A DNA stretch of 24,763 bases from a virus. The DNA lies in the IMG/VR virus record IMGVR_UViG_3300026097_000099, positions 1 to 24,763 of that record. The stretch is one strand, 5' to 3'. Position 1 is the first letter of the stretch. Each line of letters begins with the position of its first letter. Position numbers and translations under genes: made by a program. Positions 15,000 to 23,816 of the stretch are shown here, piece by piece. The notes below the pieces were generated by a model, which did no database searches, was not told where the DNA came from, and saw only the letters and a list, made by a program, of their open reading frames with translations.

Positions 15000-15852
15000 T
15001 AGCAAGCACCTCCGATATTGCACGATCTAGACTAAACTTGTTCATGACATGTATATTGACGTCTTTAGCAGTACCTATATGATAGTGTCCTTCCCAATTC
15101 TTTTTATCTAATAAGAATGTGTAATTTTCATCATCTATTTTTATTAATACATCAGAATCGCTAGTAAACCATAACCTACCAGGCAACACTTTAGGCCAGT
15201 TTGTTCTTTGGAATCCGTTTATAATATGAATAGCTATACTAAAAGCAAAATCGTTTCTAAATGTTCTTCTTGGTATTTGATATATGAGTCTGTAGTAACT
15301 CCAATTTTCCTTAATATGAGAAACTAGGTCAAAGAAAAACTTCATACCTTCTGTCTTTTTAAAATAAAAAACCGTTGCCCAATACATGTCAACACTACGA
15401 TCACTTATTTTATTAAATCTATATTCATCTGGTCTGTCCATATTAAGGTCAGTTATATGTCTATAGATTAGAAATTCTTGATCTGTATCAAACGCATTGA
15501 GTAAAATGTTATTACCTATAATAAAATCGGTATCCATTACAATAGTTTCTTCAAATGGCGTAATATCATATGCTGTGCTTCTATTATGGTTGCGCCATTC
15601 TAGATCTCTATTGCTCATTGTACCGTCACGATAGGTTCTCTTTTGAGCACAATCGTACCATTCTTGTGTGATAACGTGTTCGATATATTTTTTATAATAA
15701 GGATACTTTTGTTCTAGATAATCAGGATTATCCGTAGCAAGTGCTACAGGCAATCCTAAATGTTTTTTTATTTTTTTTGCACAGAAAATTGCTTGTTTAA
15801 TGTAATCGACAGAATGATTGTTTTGTGCAAATAGCAAGATGCCTTTGCTCAT
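14992..15852 (-). CDS. GT-A-like protein with DxD motif, second of a tandem paralogous pair
   Basis: A 286-residue soluble protein. KGILLFAQNN at residues 3-12 forms the first strand, DYIKQAIFCAKKIKKH the first helix, ALATDN the second strand, and TIVMDTDFI around 103-111 holds a clean DxD (D107, D109) as in GT-A glycosyltransferases. WATVFYFKK and the late HYHIG segment resemble the acceptor-side and metal-binding histidine region of GT8-type enzymes. Sugar donor and acceptor unknown. The start overlaps the stop of the 115-residue gene by ATGA, and its stop overlaps the paralogue's start by 8 bases. Confidence 0.62.
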   Translation of the reverse strand: MSKGILLFAQNNHSVDYIKQAIFCAKKIKKHLGLPVALATDNPDYLEQKYPYYKKYIEHVITQEWYDCAQKRTYRDGTMSNRDLEWRNHNRSTAYDITPFEETIVMDTDFIIGNNILLNAFDTDQEFLIYRHITDLNMDRPDEYRFNKISDRSVDMYWATVFYFKKTEGMKFFFDLVSHIKENWSYYRLIYQIPRRTFRNDFAFSIAIHIINGFQRTNWPKVLPGRLWFTSDSDVLIKIDDENYTFLLDKKNWEGHYHIGTAKDVNIHVMNKFSLDRAISEVLANE

Positions 15853-16196
15853 AAATCAACTAGACCTTTCACTGTTCTATTCTTTTTTATTTCGTTGTAC
15901 TTGTCAAGGTACTCATAGGAAGTAGTAAAGTAGATATTTAAGATGTCATCTAGGAACTTTTGCAAGTCTTCTACTTCAACAGGAGTATCGTTGTCGTCAA
16001 TCAATACTGCACCTGTTTGATCGCCTTGTAGTAATGTGTGACAGAATGTAATAAGATCTCTATTTACAGAAAATTTTCCGCCGTTAAGATAGTGTACACA
16101 GTTTTCTAAGAATTGCTCTCTAATAATTCTACGCTGATTGTTAAGTGTAACCATGTAGTTAGAAAAATCAAGAGCTCTTTCTAATCGTTCATCCAT
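15849..16196 (-). CDS. Small conserved phage protein of unknown function, first gene of the auxiliary operon
   Basis: A 115-residue, mainly helical acidic protein (MDERLERALDFSNYMVTLNN, then REQFLENCVHYLNGGKF, then VEDLQKFLDDILNIYF). I recall similar short proteins near structural genes in oceanic T4-like phages, but no function. It has no leader/core layout, so it is not an obvious radical SAM precursor peptide. It is the first gene after the promoter at 16220-16248, with CGGAG about 8 bases before ATG 16196, and overlaps the next gene by ATGA. Confidence 0.75.
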   Translation of the reverse strand: MDERLERALDFSNYMVTLNNQRRIIREQFLENCVHYLNGGKFSVNRDLITFCHTLLQGDQTGAVLIDDNDTPVEVEDLQKFLDDILNIYFTTSYEYLDKYNEIKKNRTVKGLVDL

Positions 16197-16219
16197 ATTA
16201 GTCTCCGAGTATTTTATAT

Positions 16220-16248
16220 AGTATATACTCGTTTTACTAAAATGTCAA
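16220..16248 (-). promoter_or_regulatory. Near-consensus sigma-70 promoter of the auxiliary operon
   Basis: On the minus strand TTGACA (16248-16243), a 17-base spacer and TATACT (16225-16220) differ from the bacterial consensus at one base. Transcription should start near 16213, giving a short leader with CGGAG before ATG 16196. The dyad GAGTAT (16207-16212) and ATACTC (16225-16230) brackets the -10 box and start site and could be an operator. The region separates late structural genes from the auxiliary operon. Confidence 0.8.
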
Positions 16249-16251
16249 TGG

Positions 16252-17346
16252 TTAACTGAATCTTAAATCTGTAATTACTGCTGGAATAGGTTGTAAAATA
16301 TTAACGTTAGCATTCGGACGTTTTAAGTCAAGACCAGCTGTCATACTACCGCCGCTATCTAGTACAGGCTCGTCTATAGCAGGGCCAATACCTGTCCGAT
16401 CGCCCGAATCATTATCTGCAAATTCTAAAAGGAATGTAACAGTATTAAACATTACGTTTCTTTTCGCATACACAGCCCAGTAGTTTTCGGCATATTCGGT
16501 TTGACTACCGTTCTTTTGGAAGATAATTTGATAACCAGTAGTTAACTGTCTTGAACCTAGAGCACTGTCAATACCTCCAGATTGGTCAACGTTTGTGTTT
16601 CCGTCTCTAGCGCGGCCAGTTCCTGTAACAGTAGTAGCGTTTTTTCCAAATACTACTTGTCCTGTGTTTCCTAGCATTGTTCCCCAGTCAGTATCTTTAG
16701 CTGTTGAACCACTAAGTTGTGCGCTAATTCTAATTTCGCCGCCAGCATTAAAAAAATGACGCATATGGTCTGCACCTGAAGCAGTTATTACGTTTCCGGC
16801 TGTGTCTGTTGTTTCGTATCCGCCCTGAAATGTTACAGCATATTCTGCTACAATTGCCTGAACTTGGCCGGCGCCGCCCCATTCTGTAAATCTCGGAGCG
16901 TTTGATAAAAATGATCTAGTAGTTGTTAGTTCAAAATTTCCTGTTCCTATTAGGTTAGCATTAGTTTCAATCGTATTGACTGCTGAAAACCAATCATTTA
17001 CGCCTTGTTGTGCATCTGGAGAGTTTATACTAAACGTATCTCCGCTTATTCGTGTGACGCTAGGACCGCTTGCTTCTGCTCCAATAATATTTCCAGCAGT
17101 TACAGTATCCGGAACAGCATTATTGTTAGATTGATGCTGTGAACAGGTGTTAACATCAGTGCGTAGCTGATTCCAATGATCGTTATCAATGTCGTTGGCA
17201 GTATTAACACCTTTTAGATTTTCAAATGAAGTTACACGTTGACCATAGCCAGTTGCTCCTGAACCGTTACCTAAAACAGCACCTACTCGTTCTAAGAGTC
17301 CAGTAAGGTCTTCATTTTGAACTATTGAACCGGTTGTAACGGCCAT
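16252..17346 (-). CDS. Virion structural protein, tail-associated (paralogue of 17350-18255)
   Basis: A 364-residue beta-rich protein. The N terminus (VGAVLGNGSGATGYGQ around residues 22-37), a LRTDVNTCSQHQ helix, the FFNAGGEIRISAQLSG segment and the YAENYWAVYAKR segment each match the 17350-18255 protein, so the two arose by duplication. Position next to the fibre genes and low-complexity Gly/Ser/Thr/Asn composition point to a virion component such as a tail fibre or decoration. It follows 17350-18255 by three bases, the GGAG of its ribosome binding site being in that gene's last codons, and it is the last gene of the late unit. Confidence 0.65.
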   Translation of the reverse strand: MAVTTGSIVQNEDLTGLLERVGAVLGNGSGATGYGQRVTSFENLKGVNTANDIDNDHWNQLRTDVNTCSQHQSNNNAVPDTVTAGNIIGAEASGPSVTRISGDTFSINSPDAQQGVNDWFSAVNTIETNANLIGTGNFELTTTRSFLSNAPRFTEWGGAGQVQAIVAEYAVTFQGGYETTDTAGNVITASGADHMRHFFNAGGEIRISAQLSGSTAKDTDWGTMLGNTGQVVFGKNATTVTGTGRARDGNTNVDQSGGIDSALGSRQLTTGYQIIFQKNGSQTEYAENYWAVYAKRNVMFNTVTFLLEFADNDSGDRTGIGPAIDEPVLDSGGSMTAGLDLKRPNANVNILQPIPAVITDLRFS

Positions 17347-17349
17347 AGA

Positions 17350-18255
17350 TTAGTCTCCTTCAGACAAGTTTGATTGTGTGCTATAGGAAGGAGATGGAAC
17401 TGATACATAGGATCCAGTTGGACGAAGCTGTTTCACAACACTAGTGATTGTACCTCTAACTAGTTCGTCGTCATTTGGATCGCCTTCGTCTAGGTCATAA
17501 AACTCAATGCTAAACTGAATTGCTCTATCACTAGTCTCTCTTGCATAGATAAAGTAACGATTTTCTGCATAGTAATCAGCTTGACCTCTACGTTCAAATA
17601 TTTCTTGATAGCTTGCAGAAAGGTCGTAATTTCCGATGGGTTGTAATGAACCTGCCGAACCTGTTTTTTCAGTAGTATTTGCTTTAAACTTAATAGTACC
17701 CATATTAGTTAAAATGGTGTTCCAGTCTTGACCTTTAGCAGTGTTATCGCCTTCGATTTGACCGCTCATTTGAATTTCGCCGCCAGCGTTGAAAAAAGCA
17801 CGTCTATGGTCTGCATTAGTAAATGTTACAGTAAAACTATGTATAATGGTGCCGTTCCAAGCAGCAAATCTAGTGCTTGTAGTTGCAGTTTCTAAAGTTA
17901 CTTGAGTGCCGTCTACTATACCTTTATTAGCTTCAAGTATATCAACTACAGATACGTACTGATTAAATCCTTTCTGCACGTCTCCTGCAATATTAGTTGC
18001 ACCGATTTTATCAGAAGTTTGTATTTCTGCAAGTGCAGATAACCCACCAGTTTGATGTACTTGGACTCTATTGATGTCTGTTCTCAATAATTCCATGTGT
18101 TCAGCAGTTACAGTATCTTCTGCACCTACAGGAGCACTTACAAGATCTTGGCCGTATCCGGTGTCGCTGAAACCGGTGCCCAATAATGTACCTACTCTAT
18201 TTTGTAAGGCATTATAGTTTGCCGCTGTGATCAATGATCCTGGATTTACCGCCAT
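17350..18255 (-). CDS. Virion structural protein, tail-associated (paralogue of 16252-17346)
   Basis: A 301-residue protein with VGTLLGTGFSDTGYGQ, LRTDINRVQVHQ, FFNAGGEIQMSGQIEG and YYAENRYFIYARE in the same order as its 16252-17346 paralogue. No enzymatic motif, signal or membrane segment is seen. The gene sits behind the T4-type late promoter TATAAATA at 18281-18288, with AGGAAT 10 bases before ATG 18255, so late expression as a virion part is expected. The exact role (fibre, adaptor or decoration) cannot be told from the sequence. Confidence 0.65.
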   Translation of the reverse strand: MAVNPGSLITAANYNALQNRVGTLLGTGFSDTGYGQDLVSAPVGAEDTVTAEHMELLRTDINRVQVHQTGGLSALAEIQTSDKIGATNIAGDVQKGFNQYVSVVDILEANKGIVDGTQVTLETATTSTRFAAWNGTIIHSFTVTFTNADHRRAFFNAGGEIQMSGQIEGDNTAKGQDWNTILTNMGTIKFKANTTEKTGSAGSLQPIGNYDLSASYQEIFERRGQADYYAENRYFIYARETSDRAIQFSIEFYDLDEGDPNDDELVRGTITSVVKQLRPTGSYVSVPSPSYSTQSNLSEGD

Positions 18256-18280
18256 CTCTATTCCTATTATATGCTACTAT

Positions 18281-18288
18281 TATTTATA
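18281..18288 (-). promoter_or_regulatory. T4-type late promoter
   Basis: TATAAATA on the minus strand is an exact match to the T4 late-promoter octamer recognised by the gp55-type sigma factor. It overlaps the TAA stop of the 18284-19804 gene and lies about 25 bases upstream of ATG 18255, a normal distance for a late leader. Confidence 0.75.
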
Positions 18289-19804
18289 CCTTGAGTACGC
18301 ACTCAACTAATTTTTCTTCCGGAGCGTTGTTTGTTTCTAGTGCTACACCCACTAAGTGAACACCGGTTGCGCTGCCGCAGCCTAAACCAGTAGCATATAC
18401 AGGGCCGCCCTTTTTAATAGGTCCTACTACACGCACAGGAACACGGCCTTTAAGACCTATTGCTTGTCCGTCACAATCTACATTCATCAAATATGCAGGT
18501 TCTAATGAAATTACACCGATCGGAATGCCTGTATCGCCACAGGCTTCTGCTTCATGCTCGTCGTGCTCACAAATCATCATTATAGTACCTACAGCATATT
18601 CTTTATCTGTAGTATATTTTTCTGCAAGGTCAGCATAAAGAGCTTCAGTTGCAACACCTCTAAAGAAGTTAGCAAATAGATCACCATTGGAATCCCTTAC
18701 TGCAATTGTATTAGCAGTTGCACTAGATGATGGATATCTTGCATTTGCTAAGGGATTATCAGGATCATATGATCCTACATTAATTGCACTTGCAATACTT
18801 GCTAGACCATTTACATTTTCTGCGTAAATTTCTGGCCATTTATAATCTTCTGTACCTAACGAAACCGGTGCTACTACTGGTGTAGTTGTTTCTGTTCCAA
18901 TAACAAACCCTGGAATAACCGCTGACGAAAGTATTCTTACAGGGTTGAGAATGGTACCTAGGTTATTTTTTGCACGAAACTCTATTTGTGTTCCGTTTTC
19001 GTTTGCAATAACTGCTTTATTATCTAGTTCTATTTTAAGTTTAAGGTCACCGTCGTCGCCAACTTGTAAACCTGTATCGCTAAATCTAGCAAGACCTGCA
19101 AAGTTTGCACTTGTATTTTTAACATAAGCACTTGCAGGCTCACCACCTAATTTTTCAGCGTTTGTAGCAGTACCTGTAAATCTCCAGTCACCTGAACTTA
19201 CGCCGCCGCCGCTGTTAAGGGTATTTTTTAATGTTACACCTTGTCTAATTCTGTCAAAACCCGGGATATTGGAATCAACATCTGCTGTATCAATTGTGAA
19301 ATCTTGGCCGCTAACTGCAAATACAACTTCGTCATTTACTACTGCCGTAATAATGCCGCGACTTGTTCCACTTGTATCACGAACAGAACGACTTACAATT
19401 TGTGTTTGGCCTGAACCTGCACCTTGCGGTCCGATAAGTACAAAATCGCCGCCATTGTATGTATAAAGTTGCTCGTTGTCGCTGTCCCACCAAAGATCGC
19501 CTATCTTAAGGCCGGTTGGAACCGAAGCACTTACTTCTGCACCGCCGGTAGTTCTCCACTGACTGCCGTCATAAAATTTAAGTTTACTGTTACCAGTATC
19601 GAACCAAAGCTGACCTCTGATCTTTCTCGGTGGTTCACTTTGCCCTGCAAAATTTTCTAATAAGAAAACAAAGTTTTCGTTTTGAATCTCACCGTACCCT
19701 GCGTAGTTTTTACCTACCAGTTTTAGATCAGTTGTCTGATCAATAGTACCGTCTTCAATTCTCCAACTTCTACTATTGCTATATGTATCTATTGTATAAG
19801 CCAT
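18284..19804 (-). CDS. Tail-fibre-like structural protein with shared N-terminal module
   Basis: A 506-residue protein. Residues 1-127 form a module shared with the next two genes: a short strand, LxGxNYxGYGE, ENFxxLLENFA, GQLWFD, and GDLWWDSDNEQLY to GPQ. It probably attaches the fibre to the virion (inference). The middle is beta-rich. A distinct C-terminal domain begins with ADLAEKYTTD at residue 391 and continues through GVISLEPAYLMN, LKGRVPVRVVGP and KGGPVYATG; a similar ADLAEKY-type ending occurs in other marine phage fibres. Within it lies ICEHDEHEAEACGD, an unusual Cys/His/Glu cluster (C412, H414, H417, C422). It has its own late promoter-like octamer upstream. Confidence 0.75.
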   Translation of the reverse strand: MAYTIDTYSNSRSWRIEDGTIDQTTDLKLVGKNYAGYGEIQNENFVFLLENFAGQSEPPRKIRGQLWFDTGNSKLKFYDGSQWRTTGGAEVSASVPTGLKIGDLWWDSDNEQLYTYNGGDFVLIGPQGAGSGQTQIVSRSVRDTSGTSRGIITAVVNDEVVFAVSGQDFTIDTADVDSNIPGFDRIRQGVTLKNTLNSGGGVSSGDWRFTGTATNAEKLGGEPASAYVKNTSANFAGLARFSDTGLQVGDDGDLKLKIELDNKAVIANENGTQIEFRAKNNLGTILNPVRILSSAVIPGFVIGTETTTPVVAPVSLGTEDYKWPEIYAENVNGLASIASAINVGSYDPDNPLANARYPSSSATANTIAVRDSNGDLFANFFRGVATEALYADLAEKYTTDKEYAVGTIMMICEHDEHEAEACGDTGIPIGVISLEPAYLMNVDCDGQAIGLKGRVPVRVVGPIKKGGPVYATGLGCGSATGVHLVGVALETNNAPEEKLVECVLKV

Positions 19805-19828
19805 TATTTAATCCCTGTTGCGACATAG

Positions 19829-19836
19829 TATTTATC
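19829..19836 (-). promoter_or_regulatory. T4-type late promoter-like octamer
   Basis: GATAAATA on the minus strand differs from the T4 late octamer only at its first base. It lies in the 40-base gap between the two fibre genes, about 25 bases before ATG 19804, with CAGGGAT as ribosome binding site in between. The same GATAAATAC is found before the 24431 start. Confidence 0.6.
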
Positions 19837-19844
19837 AGCTTTTA

Positions 19845-21731
19845 TTAAAGTTCTGTTGTTCGTACCCATTGCCAAGTTGCTCCGTTAACTATAAACTCCA
19901 TAAATGCCCTTGCAGGCACTAGGTTAGCTTCACCGTCTACTGGTGAAAATGCCACATCCTGTAAAACTGATTCAAGCTGCGGTGTTGTGCTATCATCAGG
20001 GTCAACATAAACGCTTACGAAACTTTTATCTACTCCTGTACTAACATCGATTCCTGTTACAGTTGTATTTGAGTACGAAATTGCAATAATATTAGCAACT
20101 GTGCCGTTAGTTTTAGATGCTGCCGGCACTACAGTATTTAATAATGCAATTACATCAGTGTAAGGGCCATCTAGTGCAAAATCTGAGTTAGGGTTGCTAA
20201 GACCAGTAGTGTCAAGAGTTAGTACAACCGGTTGTGAACTTATCTGTGTATCTACATAATTTTTATTTGCAACGTCTACATCTATTTGAGGATCTAGTAC
20301 TCCTGTAATTCTTTGACTGTTAACTGTGATAATACCGTCTGAACTAATAAACAAAGGGTCTGATGAACTAATTGTAGATCCGTCAAGGTTAATATTATCT
20401 ACTTGCAGAGCTTGTAAGGTGCCTATTCTTATAAGGCCTTCTGCATACAGCACTGAATCGTCAATCCTGTTAGACGATAGTTTAGTAACATTATCAATTT
20501 TATAACTTCTGCCGCTTACTAAATCAAAGTCTTCTGTCGAGGTCCAACATCCTGTTTCAAACTCCCATAGTAAACTTTTATCATTTCCTGTAGCTTTGAT
20601 TACTATACCAGCACCGTCTACTTCTGCGTCTGTTAACAGTGTGCTATCTGAAGTAAGTGCTAGTTCAATTGTTTTGTCTTGAACTCTCAACGATGTTACA
20701 TCTAAATAAGTTGTATCACCCGTTACAGTCAGACTACCTTCTACTTCTAGGTCTCCAGTAAATCTGCCATCGCCAGTAACATCTAGTGTTGTACTAGGCG
20801 CAGCATTGAACAAACCAATACGTTGTCTAGAGCTATCGATATAGATTGCATTATCGAACGTATTTCCTCGACGTGTTCTTATAGCAAAGTCTCTGTCAGA
20901 TCTTTGTGTTTCTAGTACTGTTATAAGCCCAGTATCAACTTTTACATTTAAGTAAACAGTGTCACTAACACCAACACTTAATCCGTTTGCATTTCTTATA
21001 GACAGCGTACCAGTTGTACTAGTATTTCTGTCTGTCTTCATAAAGTTTGCTTCAGTAAACTGTTCTTGTGAATCAGATATTAGTGCTCTAGAACTTTGTG
21101 CGGTTCCTCTCCACCAAAACTCTGGATTAACAGGATTAAATCCGATTTGTATTAATTGGCGCTTTGGTGTTCTATTATCATCTGGGTCTACAGGAAATCC
21201 TGTGATATTTAATCTTGGACGGAATTGTGTTCTAGAATAAATTCCTGTAAGTATTCCGTTAATATACAAATAAAGTACAGTTTGGTCTTGTCCGTTTTCG
21301 TCTAGAATAGTAAATGCTTCTGTACCAGTTTTACCTTGGGCAGCATTATATTGCGGTCCTACTAGTACTACATCGGCACCGTCGAAAAAGTAAAGTTTGT
21401 TATTTAAGCTATCAATCCAAAGATCGCCTGCAACCAAGTTAGGTCTTGTCTGACTAATTACAGCACCGGATGCAGAACGAAATGTTTCGCCTGTGTAGAT
21501 TTTTAAGCGTTCTTCAGCAGTGTCGTACCAAAGTTGTCCTACTAATGGAGAACCTGGAGCACTTGTTTTAGCAAAATTTTCTAACAGTTTGATAAAGTTT
21601 TCGTTTAATACTTCACCAAACCCTTTGTAATTTCTTCCGACTAATGTTATGTCTGTACTAGTAGTGTCTATTTGACCATCTACTAGTTCTACTAACAGCT
21701 CTCCGTTGGTTTTATTAATTTGATAGCTCAT
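19845..21731 (-). CDS. Tail-fibre-like structural protein with shared N-terminal module
   Basis: A 628-residue protein beginning with the same module as its neighbours (LVGRNYKGFGEVLNENF, LLENFA, GQLWYD, GDLWIDSLNNKLYFFDG, VGPQ). The centre carries strand repeats typical of trimeric phage fibres and baseplate-attached proteins: TTLDVTGDGRFTGDLEVEGS, then LRVQDKTIELAL, then a VDVANKNYVDTQI segment known from T4-like structural proteins. No collar domain or enzymatic motif is visible. Its ATG overlaps the stop of the upstream collar-bearing gene by one base (TAATG), so the two are translated together. Confidence 0.75.
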   Translation of the reverse strand: MSYQINKTNGELLVELVDGQIDTTSTDITLVGRNYKGFGEVLNENFIKLLENFAKTSAPGSPLVGQLWYDTAEERLKIYTGETFRSASGAVISQTRPNLVAGDLWIDSLNNKLYFFDGADVVLVGPQYNAAQGKTGTEAFTILDENGQDQTVLYLYINGILTGIYSRTQFRPRLNITGFPVDPDDNRTPKRQLIQIGFNPVNPEFWWRGTAQSSRALISDSQEQFTEANFMKTDRNTSTTGTLSIRNANGLSVGVSDTVYLNVKVDTGLITVLETQRSDRDFAIRTRRGNTFDNAIYIDSSRQRIGLFNAAPSTTLDVTGDGRFTGDLEVEGSLTVTGDTTYLDVTSLRVQDKTIELALTSDSTLLTDAEVDGAGIVIKATGNDKSLLWEFETGCWTSTEDFDLVSGRSYKIDNVTKLSSNRIDDSVLYAEGLIRIGTLQALQVDNINLDGSTISSSDPLFISSDGIITVNSQRITGVLDPQIDVDVANKNYVDTQISSQPVVLTLDTTGLSNPNSDFALDGPYTDVIALLNTVVPAASKTNGTVANIIAISYSNTTVTGIDVSTGVDKSFVSVYVDPDDSTTPQLESVLQDVAFSPVDGEANLVPARAFMEFIVNGATWQWVRTTEL

Positions 21732-23812
21732 TACTGTTCTCTTCCGGCATAAATTATATAATTTAGTGTTACAGTAGGCGGCATAATATTAAATGGTTGT
21801 CCTACTGGGTTGCTACTAAGAATATCACCACTGTTAGGCAATTGTTGCGCTAATCCTGTTGCTGTTGGTCCATCAGTAGAACTTACATTAGGATCTCCTG
21901 TCGGGTCGGATCTGTCTTGTACAGCATAAAATTGGTTATTATCGTCGTCTCTCAAATCGTGTTTGTGTTCAGGCAGATTAGTTATATCAATAATTTTTTC
22001 TTCGCTACCGTCTAATGCACCTATAATATCTGCAGAGCTTGCTGTTACTATGTTTGCACTTGTTCCACCAATATTATCTGCACCTAGTGGTAATCTACCT
22101 CTCATATCAGGGACAGCAAAGAATCCAGGGATAACTTGAGATTCAGGTTTAAATTTAAATCTAATAACAGCAAATAGTTCTTTGTAGTCTTCCCTATCTA
22201 ATTCTTGACCATTACACAGTACCCAACCAACAGGAGCACTATCTCCTGCATAGGGCATCATAACACCGGGTGGATTAATCGGTACTGTTTTGAGAAGATT
22301 TTCTCTTGTTACTTTTTTAATGCCTGGAGCAGAGCCTGCGATTTGGTTAACTAATACCTCGTCATCTGAAGCTACATCTGTAATTTCTGTCTTGTCGGCA
22401 ACAAAGCTGTTAGAAATTTCAGTTCTAAATTTTTTCTGTAGCGGTTGTTCACCTTGTGGTAATCCATCGCCATTATTAAAATTAGGATCCTGAAACTGTC
22501 CGTCAAACTCTACAGGAACAACTGTAGTAACATCACCTTCCATAATAAATGTTGTACGTGATGTGAGTTTATCTGATTCTGTGCTTCGACCTGTGATAGT
22601 TCCACTTACATTACCTACTACGTTACCTGTAAATGTCGTAGCATAAATGTTTCTATATTTGTTTGCAACTGTGCCAATGTCTCTAATGTTGTTGTCGTCA
22701 GGAACAACATTTGCAGTAGTAATAAGACCAGTAAAGTTCGAATCGCCACCTACATTTAAATTTTGTCTAATACCTGCGCCGCCACGAACTTGTAATGCGC
22801 CATTGTTAATAGTAGTACTCTGCGACGTACCATTTACTAAAACACTATCACTAGCCTGAATGTTTCCAACAACATCTAATGCTTGGTCAGGTGCTTCTGT
22901 GTTTACACCTACACGCAGATTTGAATCAACTCGTATAACTGTTCTAGTTATGTTATTATTTCTAACACGAAAATCGATGTTTGAACCGCCGATATTATGT
23001 TGGATAATACCAGCATTACCTTCTACACCAATTGTTAATTCGCCATTAATGCCGTAGTTAATACCTTGGTTGTTTTGAACATTGATCGGAAAACCTGTAG
23101 TACTAGTTACATCTCCTCTAAGGAAATTGCCTGCAGGAACATTTTGATTTGAAACAATTAAGTTTTCTGCCTTTTCAGCAGTACCAAAGAATTTAAAATT
23201 ACTCTGTCCGTCTGCATCGGTGTCTCTGTTAATAAGATTAAGACCTGGATTAATTTGTGCAAACCCTGCAATAGTAGACTTAGGAATAAAAGGAACATCA
23301 GCACCGGACATGATTGCAACAGTAGTGCCACCAACTTCTATTCTAAGCACATTATAAAGCTGATTGTCTTGACCAACAATTTGATCTGGATTGGCACCTG
23401 TTGAAAGTCCTTCACTAAACTGCGGACCTACTAGAATCCAACCACCACCTGTAAACAAATACAGTTGCTGATTGTCGGTGTCTACCCATAAATCGCCCGT
23501 TTGTGCAATTGCAGGTGTGTTAATGCTTTTATTAATACCGCTTGCTGGAACCCAATTTGTTCCATTATAAACTTTAAGTGTTTCTACACCCAGTGTACTA
23601 TCATACCAGATTTGTCCTTCAACCGGAGTAGACGGTTCGACAGTTGATGCAAAATTTTCTAAAAGATGCAGAAAGTTTTCTGCAATAACAGCACCATATG
23701 CAGTACTGTTTCTTCCAGGAATTCTAAGGCTAGTTTCCGTATTAATAGTACGGTCTTCTACTGTAATTGTGCCTTTGTTTGCAACATCTGTGTAACTAAT
23801 TGTATAACTCAT
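21731..23812 (-). CDS. Tail fibre protein with C-terminal tail-collar domain
   Basis: The largest protein here (693 residues). The shared N-terminal module is followed by beta-rich repeats (VNTEAPDQALDVVGNIQASD is typical of fibre shafts). From about residue 514 a tail-collar domain appears: PPGVMMPYAG, APVGWVLCNGQ, and FFAVPDMRGRLPLGAD. It then has LPEHKHDL, with HKH at 616-618, and a final MPPTVTLNYIIYAG strand. T4 short tail fibre (gp12) and related proteins use HxH motifs to bind metal along the trimer axis, so a trimeric receptor-binding fibre is likely. It starts 4 bases after the stop of the 23817 gene. Confidence 0.85.
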   Translation of the reverse strand: MSYTISYTDVANKGTITVEDRTINTETSLRIPGRNSTAYGAVIAENFLHLLENFASTVEPSTPVEGQIWYDSTLGVETLKVYNGTNWVPASGINKSINTPAIAQTGDLWVDTDNQQLYLFTGGGWILVGPQFSEGLSTGANPDQIVGQDNQLYNVLRIEVGGTTVAIMSGADVPFIPKSTIAGFAQINPGLNLINRDTDADGQSNFKFFGTAEKAENLIVSNQNVPAGNFLRGDVTSTTGFPINVQNNQGINYGINGELTIGVEGNAGIIQHNIGGSNIDFRVRNNNITRTVIRVDSNLRVGVNTEAPDQALDVVGNIQASDSVLVNGTSQSTTINNGALQVRGGAGIRQNLNVGGDSNFTGLITTANVVPDDNNIRDIGTVANKYRNIYATTFTGNVVGNVSGTITGRSTESDKLTSRTTFIMEGDVTTVVPVEFDGQFQDPNFNNGDGLPQGEQPLQKKFRTEISNSFVADKTEITDVASDDEVLVNQIAGSAPGIKKVTRENLLKTVPINPPGVMMPYAGDSAPVGWVLCNGQELDREDYKELFAVIRFKFKPESQVIPGFFAVPDMRGRLPLGADNIGGTSANIVTASSADIIGALDGSEEKIIDITNLPEHKHDLRDDDNNQFYAVQDRSDPTGDPNVSSTDGPTATGLAQQLPNSGDILSSNPVGQPFNIMPPTVTLNYIIYAGREQ

Positions 23813-23816
23813 TTAA

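Noticed and set aside
15000-15023. Upstream ATG giving an 8-residue longer form of the 14157-14999 protein.
   Set aside because: ATG 14999 aligns with the tandem paralogue's start and forms the recurring 8-base overlap with the upstream stop.
15849-16196. The small first gene as a radical SAM precursor peptide.
   Set aside because: It is a 115-residue helical protein without a leader/core layout and resembles a small protein found near structural genes in other marine phages.
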